Shown one piece after another: positions 15,537 to 22,920 of a DNA stretch of 34,825 nt (the first letter of the stretch is position 1; each line of letters begins with the position of its first letter). Below the pieces are notes generated by a model that made no database searches, had not been told where the DNA came from, and saw only the letters and a list, made by a program, of their open reading frames with translations. Position numbers and translations under genes: made by a program. This DNA comes from JBBQZP01 sp038207585 (GTDB lineage: Bacteria > Pseudomonadota > Alphaproteobacteria > Rhodobacterales > Rhodobacteraceae): contig JBBQZP010000036.1 of assembly GCA_038207585.1 (NCBI GenBank), positions 1-34,825 on the forward strand, given 5' to 3'.

Positions 15537-16769
15537 TTAGTAGACATCACCCTTGGTCACGCGCTTTGAAAACTCGGTATCGCCACCCGAGGAAAGAACG
15601 CGGGCCTGTTCGACCCAAGCGTCGCGGCTGACGCGGCCTTTGAAACCTTCCAGATTGTCATCCATCCAGGTCACTTCCGCCGCCGTCCAGCTCGCAATCT
15701 GGTCAAAGTGAAAGACGCCAAGACTGTTGCAAAGCACTTCAAGTTTAGGGCCGATACCTTTGATTTCCTTAAGGTTATCCGCACCACCCTTGCGCGCATC
15801 TTTCATCATCTTGGGTTTGGCCGCAGCCCCCACTTCGGCAACCGGCGCAGCTTTTGCGGCCGCGGCACGTGCCTGGACAGGCTTTGCGTCTGCGGACGAT
15901 GCCGCAGTGTGCTCCTTCGACGCGGGGTCGGCCTTGGACACCGGCTTGGCCTTTGACTGCGCACCCGCTTCCTGGACCGTCACGCCGGTTGCATCCGCAG
16001 GGCGTGCGGCGGCCGGTTTTGGCTCGGTCGTTTTGGCTTTGGCTGGGCTAGCCTTTGCCGCCTTGCCGCGCCAAGGCGTGACCAGCGGTTCTTCGGAGCC
16101 ATCAATCCGCTTGACGCTGTCGCCCAGTTCAAGCGCGCGCGCGACCGATCCGTTGTGCGCCATGCGGTCTTTCGGTTCCACCTTCAGGCTGGTCAACCCC
16201 GATTTCGGCTCGGACGAAAAGCGCCCGTTTTGCGGGCCGGGGGTCGGCACCTCGCCCTTGGCGAAGCGGTCCAGCAGGCTGGTCAGAATTTCGGGGGTCA
16301 GATCCTCGTAATAATCCTTGCCGATCTGGGCCATGGGCGCGTTGGTGCAGGCGCCCAGACATTCGACTTCCTCCCACGAAAACTTGCCGTCTGCCGACAC
16401 GGTATGCGCCTTGGCAGCGATGCGGGATTTGCAGATGCCCACCAGATCCTCGGCCCCCATGATCATGCAGGACGTGGTGCCGCAAATCTGGATATGGGCC
16501 ACAGAACCAACGGGTTGCAACTGGAACATGAAGTAGAACGTCGCCACTTCCAGCGCGCGGATATAGGCAAGGTTCAGCATCCCTGCGACGTGTTCTATGG
16601 CGGGGCGGGACAGCCAGCCTTCCTGTTCCTGCGCGCGCCACAACAGCGGGATGATCGCCGATGCCTGACGGCCCTCGGGATATTTCGAAATCTGCCCCTC
16701 GGCCCAGGCGAGGTTCGCGGGCGTGAAGGCAAAGGCGGCAGGTTGTTCGGCGTGAAGTCGTCTAAGCAT
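15537..16769 (-). CDS. nuoE: NADH-quinone oxidoreductase subunit E with a long C-terminal extension
   Basis: Thioredoxin-like 2Fe-2S subunit (N1a) of the NADH module. From the ATG at 16769 (MLRRLHAEQPAAFAFTPANL) it has 410 residues, well over the usual 160-240. The core carries the cluster ligands Cys96, 101, 137 and 141. After about residue 180 comes an Ala/Lys/Pro-rich linker, then a C-terminal helix-hairpin-helix-like domain (NLKEIKGIGPKLEVLC, FHFDQIASW, GFKGRVSRDAWVEQA). Such extensions are known on Rhodobacteraceae NuoE. No good ribosome site precedes the ATG (AAAGATTGCTAATC). The start lies 8 bases inside the preceding AT-rich gene, so coupled translation is likely. Confidence 0.95.
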   Translation of the reverse strand: MLRRLHAEQPAAFAFTPANLAWAEGQISKYPEGRQASAIIPLLWRAQEQEGWLSRPAIEHVAGMLNLAYIRALEVATFYFMFQLQPVGSVAHIQICGTTSCMIMGAEDLVGICKSRIAAKAHTVSADGKFSWEEVECLGACTNAPMAQIGKDYYEDLTPEILTSLLDRFAKGEVPTPGPQNGRFSSEPKSGLTSLKVEPKDRMAHNGSVARALELGDSVKRIDGSEEPLVTPWRGKAAKASPAKAKTTEPKPAAARPADATGVTVQEAGAQSKAKPVSKADPASKEHTAASSADAKPVQARAAAAKAAPVAEVGAAAKPKMMKDARKGGADNLKEIKGIGPKLEVLCNSLGVFHFDQIASWTAAEVTWMDDNLEGFKGRVSRDAWVEQARVLSSGGDTEFSKRVTKGDVY

Positions 16770-17385
16770 GATTAGCAATCTTTTTTTGAGCCATCTGGAT
16801 TGTCCACATTCCAGAATCGTTTTTCGAAGCCAGATTCCGAGAAGCAAGTTCAGAAATTGCTAGAATGAAATCAGACTTTTCGAGGCCTGACGAAGCACCA
16901 AGTTCTTCCCAAAGTCGCTTATCGTCGTAAGTCCCATCATGATTGGAAACTGCCCCAAACGCCGCCCTGAATGCTCGATTCGCGAGGATTCCGTCAACCA
17001 TTGGCTGAACGGTAATGTCCCTTTGAAATTGTTTTATTCCATAGAGATCCCCAAAGATCTGGATCAACACGTTATCCGAAATCATTTCAATCAATAAGAG
17101 CCTGACTTCTTCTTCATTCAATTCAGACTTCTTGATATCGAAATCGGCATCAAAGGAAGACGATTTCAACCAGGCAGTAATTTGTTCGGCAGTCATGTAT
17201 TCTACAGATTGATGCAGAACTTTCTGGACAGTCGCCTTGCGCCATTTCTTTAACCGGGCAACTCTTGTTGCTTCTCGATCTTCCGAAATTTTCCGCACGA
17301 AAACAATCGAAGACCAAACGGCGCCGACCAATGCGGCCAAAGTTAGAACGTCTCTGCTTGAGCCGATGAGGCTATCCCAACTCAC
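16762..17385 (-). CDS. AT-rich unknown gene wedged between nuoD and nuoE
   Basis: A 207-residue protein beginning MSWDSLIGSSRDVLTLAALV. One hydrophobic segment (about residues 13-30) is followed by a basic stretch (RKISEDREATRVARLKKWRK). Two helical, winged-helix-like blocks come next: about 60-125 (TAEQITAWL, EEEVRLLLIEMISDNVLIQIF) and 155-200 (LWEELGASSGLEKSDFILAI). I do not recognise a family. It has a GTG start overlapping the nuoD stop by 4 bases, with GGGGAG 8 bases ahead, and it overlaps the nuoE start by 8 bases. My hand count gives about 45% GC against roughly 60-65% around it, so acquisition by transfer is likely. The reading frame is intact. Confidence 0.85.
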   Translation of the reverse strand: MSWDSLIGSSRDVLTLAALVGAVWSSIVFVRKISEDREATRVARLKKWRKATVQKVLHQSVEYMTAEQITAWLKSSSFDADFDIKKSELNEEEVRLLLIEMISDNVLIQIFGDLYGIKQFQRDITVQPMVDGILANRAFRAAFGAVSNHDGTYDDKRLWEELGASSGLEKSDFILAISELASRNLASKNDSGMWTIQMAQKKIANHA

Positions 17386-18620
17386 CGGTCAATCTCCCCG
17401 AAGACCACATCCATCGTCCCGATGATCGCGGACACGTCGGCCAGCTGGTGCCCCTTGCAGATGTAATCCATCGCCTGCAGGTGCAGGAACCCCGGTGCGC
17501 GGATTTTGGCGCGGTAGGGTTTGTTGGACCCGTCTGCCACCAGATAGACGCCGAATTCACCCTTTGGCGCCTCGACTGCCGCGTAAACCTCTCCCGCCGG
17601 CACATGGAAGCCTTCGGTGTAAAGTTTGAAGTGGTGGATCAGCGCCTCCATCGAGGTTTTCATCTCGCCGCGCTTGGGGGGCGTGATCTTGCCGCGCGCC
17701 AGCACATCACCCGGTTCGGCGCGGAGTTTCGCCAAAGCCTGCCGGATGATCGAGGTCGATTCGCGCATTTCCGCCATGCGGCACAGATAGCGGTCATAGC
17801 AATCGCCGTTCTTGCCGACCGGAATCTTGAAGTCGAATTCATCATAGCATTCATAGGGTTGGCTGCGGCGCAAATCCCATGCCAGACCCGATCCGCGAAC
17901 CATCACGCCCGAAAAGCCCCATTTCTGGATGTCATCTTCCGTCACCACGCCGATATCGGCGTTGCGCTGTTTGAAAATGCGGTTTTCGGTCAGAAGCCCG
18001 TCGATATCATCCATCACGCGGGGGAATTCGACGGCCCATTGATCCATGTCTTCAATCAGTTGCGGGGTCAGATCGACATGCACGCCACCGGGACGAAAAT
18101 AGGCGGCATGCAGACGCGCGCCACAAGCACGCTCGTAAAACACCATCAGCTTTTCGCGTTCTTCAAAACCCCAGAGCGGCGGGGTCAGCGCGCCTACGTC
18201 CATCGCCTGCGTGGTGACGTTCAGAAGGTGGCTCAGAATACGGCCCACCTCGCAGAACAGCACGCGGATCAGGCTGGCACGGCGCGGCACAACGGTGCCG
18301 GTGAGCCGTTCAATCGCCAGACACCAGGCGTGTTCCTGATTCATCGGGGCAACGTAATCGAGGCGGTCGAAATACGGCAGGTTCTGCAGATAGGTGCGGC
18401 TTTCCATCAGCTTTTCGGTGCCACGGTGCAACAGGCCGATATGCGGATCGCAGCGTTCGACGATTTCGCCGTCAAGCTCCAGCACCAGCCGCAAAACGCC
18501 ATGCGCCGCAGGGTGTTGTGGGCCGAAGTTGATGTTGAAATTGCGGATGCGCTGCTCGCCCGTCTCGAAATCGGAGGAGCCGTCGTCATAGGTGTTCACG
18601 CGGATATCGCCGTCCATCAT
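17382..18620 (-). CDS. nuoD: NADH-quinone oxidoreductase subunit D (49 kDa type)
   Basis: Quinone-site subunit of complex I, evolved from a NiFe-hydrogenase large subunit. I start at the ATG at 18620 (MMDGDIRVNTYDDGSSDFET), giving 412 residues; the second ATG at 18617 is equally possible. Both overlap the nuoC stop. Upstream in-frame codons fall inside nuoC. FNINFGPQHPAAHGVLRLVL carries the quinone-loop histidine and SRTYLQNLPYFDRLDYV the conserved tyrosine. The C-terminus (MDVVFGEIDR) is canonical and complete, so the AT-rich neighbour has not truncated it. Confidence 0.97.
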   Translation of the reverse strand: MMDGDIRVNTYDDGSSDFETGEQRIRNFNINFGPQHPAAHGVLRLVLELDGEIVERCDPHIGLLHRGTEKLMESRTYLQNLPYFDRLDYVAPMNQEHAWCLAIERLTGTVVPRRASLIRVLFCEVGRILSHLLNVTTQAMDVGALTPPLWGFEEREKLMVFYERACGARLHAAYFRPGGVHVDLTPQLIEDMDQWAVEFPRVMDDIDGLLTENRIFKQRNADIGVVTEDDIQKWGFSGVMVRGSGLAWDLRRSQPYECYDEFDFKIPVGKNGDCYDRYLCRMAEMRESTSIIRQALAKLRAEPGDVLARGKITPPKRGEMKTSMEALIHHFKLYTEGFHVPAGEVYAAVEAPKGEFGVYLVADGSNKPYRAKIRAPGFLHLQAMDYICKGHQLADVSAIIGTMDVVFGEIDR

Positions 18621-19225
18621 TTCGCGGCCTCTTTCTTTTCGTCGCCGGGCAGGATGTAGGTCGCGCCCTCCCACGGGGACATGAAATCGAACTGGCGGTA
18701 TTCCTGCACAAGCGAAACCGGCTCGTAGATCACGCGCTTTTGCGCCTCGTCATAGCGGACTTCGGTATAGCCCGTGGTCGGGAAATCCTTGCGCAAGGGG
18801 TGCCCGCGAAAGCCGTAATCGGTGAGGATGCGGCGCAGGTCGGGGTGGCCGGAAAACAGGATGCCGAACATGTCGAACACCTCACGCTCGAACCAGTTGG
18901 CCGAGGGGTGGACGGTGTGGATCGACGGCACCATGTCCTCAATCCGCAGGGCCATTTTCACGCGGATGCGGTGATTTTGATACATCGACAGGAAGTGGTA
19001 GACCACATCGAACCGCGCCGCCCGCTGCGGATGGTCAATCGCGGTGATGTCGATCAGGGTCGAAAACCGGCAGGCGCTGTCATTCTTCAGGAAATCGACA
19101 AAGCCCACGATCAGCGAGGGCAAAACCTCGATCGTCAATTCGCCATGCGTGACCGAAGCGCCGACAACAGCCGCCGATTGCTTCATGGAAATATGCGCGG
19201 AAAGTTCGTTCAATGCGTCCGACAT
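18617..19225 (-). CDS. nuoC: NADH-quinone oxidoreductase subunit C (30 kDa type)
   Basis: Connecting-arm subunit of complex I, 202 residues, normal for a stand-alone NuoC (not fused to NuoD). It begins MSDALNELSAHISMKQSAAV. The family signature ANWFEREVFDMFGILFSGHP lies at about residues 112-131, followed by LRRILTDYGFRGHPLRKDFP. The start is 9 bases after the nuoB stop, and the stop overlaps the nuoD start. Confidence 0.97.
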   Translation of the reverse strand: MSDALNELSAHISMKQSAAVVGASVTHGELTIEVLPSLIVGFVDFLKNDSACRFSTLIDITAIDHPQRAARFDVVYHFLSMYQNHRIRVKMALRIEDMVPSIHTVHPSANWFEREVFDMFGILFSGHPDLRRILTDYGFRGHPLRKDFPTTGYTEVRYDEAQKRVIYEPVSLVQEYRQFDFMSPWEGATYILPGDEKKEAAK

Positions 19226-19234
19226 TTCGGCCCC

Positions 19235-19759
19235 CTAGCGCGTGATGGTGCCGGTGCGGCGAATCTTTCGCTGCAACTGCAGGATGCCATAGAGCAGCGC
19301 CTCGGCGGTTGGCGGGCAGCCGGGCACATAGATATCGACCGGCACGATCCGGTCGCACCCGCGCACCACCGAATAGCTGTAGTGGTAATAGCCGCCGCCA
19401 TTGGCGCAGGACCCCATACTGATCACATAGCGCGGCTCCGGCATCTGGTCGTAGACCTTGCGCAGCGCGGGGGCCATCTTGTTGGTCAAGGTGCCGGCCA
19501 CGATCATCAGATCCGACTGGCGCGGACTGGCACGCGGGGCGGTGCCAAAGCGTTCCAGATCATAGCGCGGCATCGAGGTGTGCATCATCTCAACCGCGCA
19601 ACAGGCCAGCCCGAACGTCATCCAGTGCAAGGACCCGATACGCGCCCAGTTGATGATATCTTCGGTGGAGGTCAGCAGAAAACCCTTGTCCTGCAGCTCG
19701 CGGTTCAAGGCACCCGTGGCCACATCCATGTCGGCCCCGGCGGTATTCGCCCCTGCCAT
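19235..19759 (-). CDS. nuoB: NADH-quinone oxidoreductase subunit B
   Basis: This subunit carries the terminal 4Fe-4S cluster N2, which reduces quinone. With the ATG at 19759 (MAGANTAGADMDVATGALNR) it has 174 residues. Cluster ligands are the adjacent Cys53 and Cys54, then Cys118 and Cys148. The ATG shares one base with the nuoA stop (TGATG). An alternative ATG three codons upstream (19768) lies inside nuoA. The longer open frame beyond that is not expected to be translated. Confidence 0.97.
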   Translation of the reverse strand: MAGANTAGADMDVATGALNRELQDKGFLLTSTEDIINWARIGSLHWMTFGLACCAVEMMHTSMPRYDLERFGTAPRASPRQSDLMIVAGTLTNKMAPALRKVYDQMPEPRYVISMGSCANGGGYYHYSYSVVRGCDRIVPVDIYVPGCPPTAEALLYGILQLQRKIRRTGTITR

Positions 19760-20124
19760 CACGCCCATTCCAAGGCCCCCTTCTTCCATTCGTAGGCAAA
19801 ACCCACAGTCAGCACGCCAAGGAACACCATCATCGACCAGAAGCCCGCCATCGACATCTGCCCGAAGGCCACCGCCCAAGGGAACAGGAACGCGACCTCA
19901 AGATCAAAGATGATGAACAGGATCGACACGAGGTAAAAGCGCACGTCGAATTTCATGCGCGCATCATCAAACGCGTTGAACCCGCATTCATAGGCCGAGA
20001 CTTTTTCGGGGTCGGGGTTGCGCACCGCCAGCACCGCCGCCGCAAGAAGCAGCACAAGGCCCAGCCCGATGGCCAGCGCCATAAAGATCAGGATCGGCAG
20101 ATATTCGCGGTGCAAAACGTCCAC
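19759..20124 (-). CDS. nuoA: NADH-quinone oxidoreductase subunit A
   Basis: Small three-helix membrane subunit of complex I and first gene of the operon. I choose a GTG at 20124, with AAAGGAG about 6-7 bases ahead, giving 121 residues that begin MDVLHREYLPILIFMALAIG. This matches the usual length. The family signature SAYECGFNAFDDARMKFDVR is at about residues 43-62; it contains the mobile loop cysteine. The open frame reaches to 20181, but the extra 19 codons are charged and follow no ribosome site. Confidence 0.95.
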   Translation of the reverse strand: MDVLHREYLPILIFMALAIGLGLVLLLAAAVLAVRNPDPEKVSAYECGFNAFDDARMKFDVRFYLVSILFIIFDLEVAFLFPWAVAFGQMSMAGFWSMMVFLGVLTVGFAYEWKKGALEWA

Positions 20125-20188
20125 ATCATGCTCCTTTATGGGGATGCGCGGCGATGCGTTCCGCACGGCGCGCCCTTGCATGGGCTTT

Positions 20189-20217
20189 CATCTACTCTGC
20201 CCCCCCGCCGGGGTCAA
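20189..20217 (-). promoter_or_regulatory. Candidate sigma-70-type promoter of the nuo operon
   Basis: On the minus strand TTGACC (20217-20212) and TAGATG (20194-20189) are separated by 17 bases. The -35 element is good and the -10 element is weak. It lies about 65 bases before the nuoA start and downstream of a terminator-like hairpin, the expected place for the operon promoter. The rest of 20125-20310 shows nothing I can name. Confidence 0.35.
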
Positions 20218-20310
20218 CCAAAGGCGGCACTTCGACACGGGCAAATCCGGTGATTTCGAATGACGCCCCCCGGCCGGGCAAGGTTTTGCAGCGATGCCGT
20301 GAAACGCCCA

Positions 20311-20345
20311 GAAAACGATCACTTTGCGGCCATTGAGGGGCCGCA
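20311..20345 (-). terminator. Hairpin terminator after the secreted-protein gene
   Basis: On the minus strand TGCGGCC (20345-20339) pairs with GGCCGCA (20331-20325) around a 7-base loop, 3 bases after the stop codon at 20349. A modest T-run (CGTTTT) follows about 8 bases later. It would separate the gph set from nuoA. Confidence 0.55.
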
Positions 20346-20348
20346 GGC

Positions 20349-20855
20349 TTACCGGTTGGCGATGTCCACCAGATCAAGCGTTCTGCGCCAATGCCTTGCG
20401 GCGATGTAATCGGTGCCGGCCGCAATAGCCGAACAGGCGGTGTCGGAAAGCTCGGGCGGCAGTTCGCAATGCGCCCGCCCGATCGGCTTGAACGGCGCGC
20501 GGGCGGGTTCAAGCCAAGCCGCATAGTTTGCCTGCATCAGCGCCGACCCTTCGGCCTGATCGGGCATCTGCCGGGCAAGCGTTCGCGATTGCACCGACAG
20601 ATACTCCAACATCGTCACGAAACACGACTGTTCGCCAAAGATGAAACTACACGCGGCCACGGCATCGGTCACGCAACTGCTGTCCATGGTGGACCAGACG
20701 GAAAGCTGCGCGATCTGATCTTCGACGGGTGTGGCGCGGGCGGCGCGGGTGGCGTCATCGGTCTTGCGCAGACAAGCCTGCATCGGCTCTACCGGGCCAC
20801 TGTCGGCAAAGGCGGGCGCGGCCAGCACAACACCGAACAAAACCGCGCGGATCAT
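20349..20855 (-). CDS. Secreted cysteine-rich protein of unknown function
   Basis: A 168-residue protein with signal peptide MIRAVLFGVVLAAPAFADSG, cleaved after AFA. The mature part has six cysteines (residues 28, 61, 69, 78, 130, 141), an even number that suits disulfides in the periplasm. Helical segments follow (DQIAQLSVWSTMDSSCVTDA, then EYLSVQSRTLARQM). The arrangement is loosely like LprI/DUF1311-type helical periplasmic proteins, but I cannot assign it. The ATG overlaps the stop of the aminotransferase gene by 4 bases, so the two are co-translated. Confidence 0.78.
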   Translation of the reverse strand: MIRAVLFGVVLAAPAFADSGPVEPMQACLRKTDDATRAARATPVEDQIAQLSVWSTMDSSCVTDAVAACSFIFGEQSCFVTMLEYLSVQSRTLARQMPDQAEGSALMQANYAAWLEPARAPFKPIGRAHCELPPELSDTACSAIAAGTDYIAARHWRRTLDLVDIANR

Positions 20856-22081
20856 TCCACCGTCACCGTGGCTTGCGGCGCATCTTCGGCACCCTGGAAC
20901 ACTTTCGACACCTCATCCCGGATGATCCGGGCGATCTGGGCGGCATCTTCGGGCGTAAAGGTCAGCGGCAGGCGCAGATCAATCAGCCCGGCAAGGATAC
21001 GGTCGGTCTGTGGCAGGGCTTCGGGCTTGGCATAGCGCCAGTGGTCATAGCGGCTGGTAAAGGCCACGGGGTCAGCGGCCCCGAACCACTTCAATTCCAC
21101 CCCCCGCGCCGCACAGCGCGCCACCACCGCCTGCATGCGGGGTGCCGTCCAGTCGGGCAGCAGGAACTGGAAGGACGAGCCGACATAGACCTCATCCTGG
21201 GGGCGAGGGATCAGCCTCAGGCCGGGCGTGTTCGCCAGCCCCGCCTCGACGTCGCGATAAAGCGTGCCCCAGCGGGCCACGCGGTCGGCAAGGGTGGCAA
21301 GCTGCGGGCGCAGGATGGCGGCGCGCAGATTGTCCATCCGGCCCGAGATGTTCGGGGTTTCAAACCGAAGGGTCTCAAACACCTCGGGCGGGGGGGCGGC
21401 GCGGTGGCGGGCATAAAGCATATAGCTGCCCGACAACAGGATCGCCCGCGCCATCGCCTGCGCATCGTCGGATACCAGAAATCCGCCCTCGCCGGAATTG
21501 GCGTGTTTGTAGGTTTGCGTGGAATAGCAGCCCATCACCCCATGACGCCCTGACGGGATGCCGCGGAACGTCGCCCCCATCGTATGCGCGCAATCCTCGA
21601 TAACGCAGACGCCTGCCGCGTCACAAATCGCCATCAGCCGGTCCATATCGCAGACATGCCCGCGCATGTGGCTGAGCAGCAGAACCTTCGCGCCAGACGT
21701 GGCCACCTTGGCCGCCAGATCGTCCAGATCGATGGTTAGATCACCCGCCACATCGACAAACACCGTCTCGCCCCCCACCGCCGCAATCGCACCGGGCACC
21801 GGGGCGAGTGTGAAGGCATTCGACAAAACGCGCACCCCCGGCCCGACGCCAAGCGCGCGCAAGGCGGTCGCCATCGCATAGCCGCCCGAGGCAACGGCAA
21901 GGCAGTAGCGGGCACCTGTCAGCGCGGCGAACTCCTCCTCCAGCAAGGCCGTTTCCGACACCTCACCGGGCAGGGTGTTGTAGCGGTGCAGGCGGCCGTG
22001 GCGCAAAACCTCCAGCGCCGCCGCGATGGCGTCATCGGGGATGGGTTCCTGCTGGGTGAAGCTGCGGGTGAACTGTTCCAT
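20852..22081 (-). CDS. DegT/DnrJ/EryC1/StrS family PLP-dependent aminotransferase
   Basis: A 409-residue fold-type I PLP enzyme of the sugar-aminotransferase family. Asp163 (VCVIEDCAHTMGA) should hold the PLP ring nitrogen and Lys192 (STQTYKHANSGEGGFL) forms the Schiff base. The N-terminal ALTGARYCLAVASGGYAMAT and the SNAFTLAP segment fit the family. These enzymes usually aminate nucleotide-linked keto-sugars with glutamate, but no sugar-nucleotide dehydratase, epimerase or glycosyltransferase is adjacent, so the substrate is unknown. It lies 38 bases after gph and overlaps the secreted-protein gene. Confidence 0.9.
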   Translation of the reverse strand: MEQFTRSFTQQEPIPDDAIAAALEVLRHGRLHRYNTLPGEVSETALLEEEFAALTGARYCLAVASGGYAMATALRALGVGPGVRVLSNAFTLAPVPGAIAAVGGETVFVDVAGDLTIDLDDLAAKVATSGAKVLLLSHMRGHVCDMDRLMAICDAAGVCVIEDCAHTMGATFRGIPSGRHGVMGCYSTQTYKHANSGEGGFLVSDDAQAMARAILLSGSYMLYARHRAAPPPEVFETLRFETPNISGRMDNLRAAILRPQLATLADRVARWGTLYRDVEAGLANTPGLRLIPRPQDEVYVGSSFQFLLPDWTAPRMQAVVARCAARGVELKWFGAADPVAFTSRYDHWRYAKPEALPQTDRILAGLIDLRLPLTFTPEDAAQIARIIRDEVSKVFQGAEDAPQATVTVE

Positions 22082-22119
22082 GCGTGAAGTGTCCTTGGTT
22101 GTGCGGCGCGCGTCAATCT

Positions 22120-22818
22120 TCAGGCACCATTGGCCTGCGGAAAAAGATCATCGGCCTGCGGCAGCAGACGTTCGGCCAAAGCGGGCAGATCGTCGAAATG
22201 GTGCAAAAGCGCCTCGGGGTTCAGGCGCGCAATGTCATGGCCTTCTGGCCCGAACGTGACCAACACCACAGGCACCCCGGCCGCAAGCCCGGTCTTGCGG
22301 TCGGTTTCGGTATCACCGATCAGGATTGACCGCGCGACCTGTCCCCCTGCCCGCGTGACGGCTGCGGCATAGGGGGCGACGTCAGGCTTGCGCGTTGGCA
22401 GTGTATCCGCCCCGATCAGCACATCGAACAACTCCCGCACCCCAAGTTTCTGCATCAGCGTTTCGGCCAATCCGGCGGGTTTGTTGGTGCAGATGGTCGT
22501 GGCAAACCCCGCCGCGCGCAACGCGTTCACCGCCTGAACAGCGCCGGGATACAGCACGGTTTGGCGGTCGATACCCAACGCATACGCCTTCAGCAGCACC
22601 GGATAGTTTGCGTCAACCGCGGCCTCATCGCCCTGCCCCAACCGTGAAAACCCCAGCCGCAACATGGCCTTACCGCCGTGAAACGCGGTCAGCTTGTCGC
22701 GTTCAGGGTGCAGCAGATCACCGTGACCCATGCCGCGAAAACAGGCGTTTGCGGCATCAATCAGGTCGGCGCTGGTGTCGGCAAGTGTACCGTCCAGATC
22801 AAAAACCACTGTGCGCAT
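22120..22818 (-). CDS. gph: Phosphoglycolate phosphatase (HAD family)
   Basis: A 232-residue haloacid-dehalogenase-type phosphatase. Motif I is VVFDLDGTLADTSAD at residues 4-18, with nucleophile Asp7 and acid/base Asp9. TTICTNKPAGLAETLMQKLG holds the motif II Thr, and IGDTETDRKTGLAAG is the motif IV acid pair. The helical cap at about 20-90 matches Gph. It would remove phosphate from 2-phosphoglycolate, formed by DNA repair or oxygenation; other small phosphates cannot be excluded. AGGAG precedes the ATG. It is divergent from glmU across 102 bases. Confidence 0.85.
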   Translation of the reverse strand: MRTVVFDLDGTLADTSADLIDAANACFRGMGHGDLLHPERDKLTAFHGGKAMLRLGFSRLGQGDEAAVDANYPVLLKAYALGIDRQTVLYPGAVQAVNALRAAGFATTICTNKPAGLAETLMQKLGVRELFDVLIGADTLPTRKPDVAPYAAAVTRAGGQVARSILIGDTETDRKTGLAAGVPVVLVTFGPEGHDIARLNPEALLHHFDDLPALAERLLPQADDLFPQANGA

Positions 22819-22920
22819 CGCCGCTCTCCTGAAACCTGCGGTAAGATCATGTGAATCCCCGCCCCTTGCGGCCCGCCATATCCGAGGTAGAACGGGCGCA
22901 CGTCAAAGGAAAGAGCCGTC

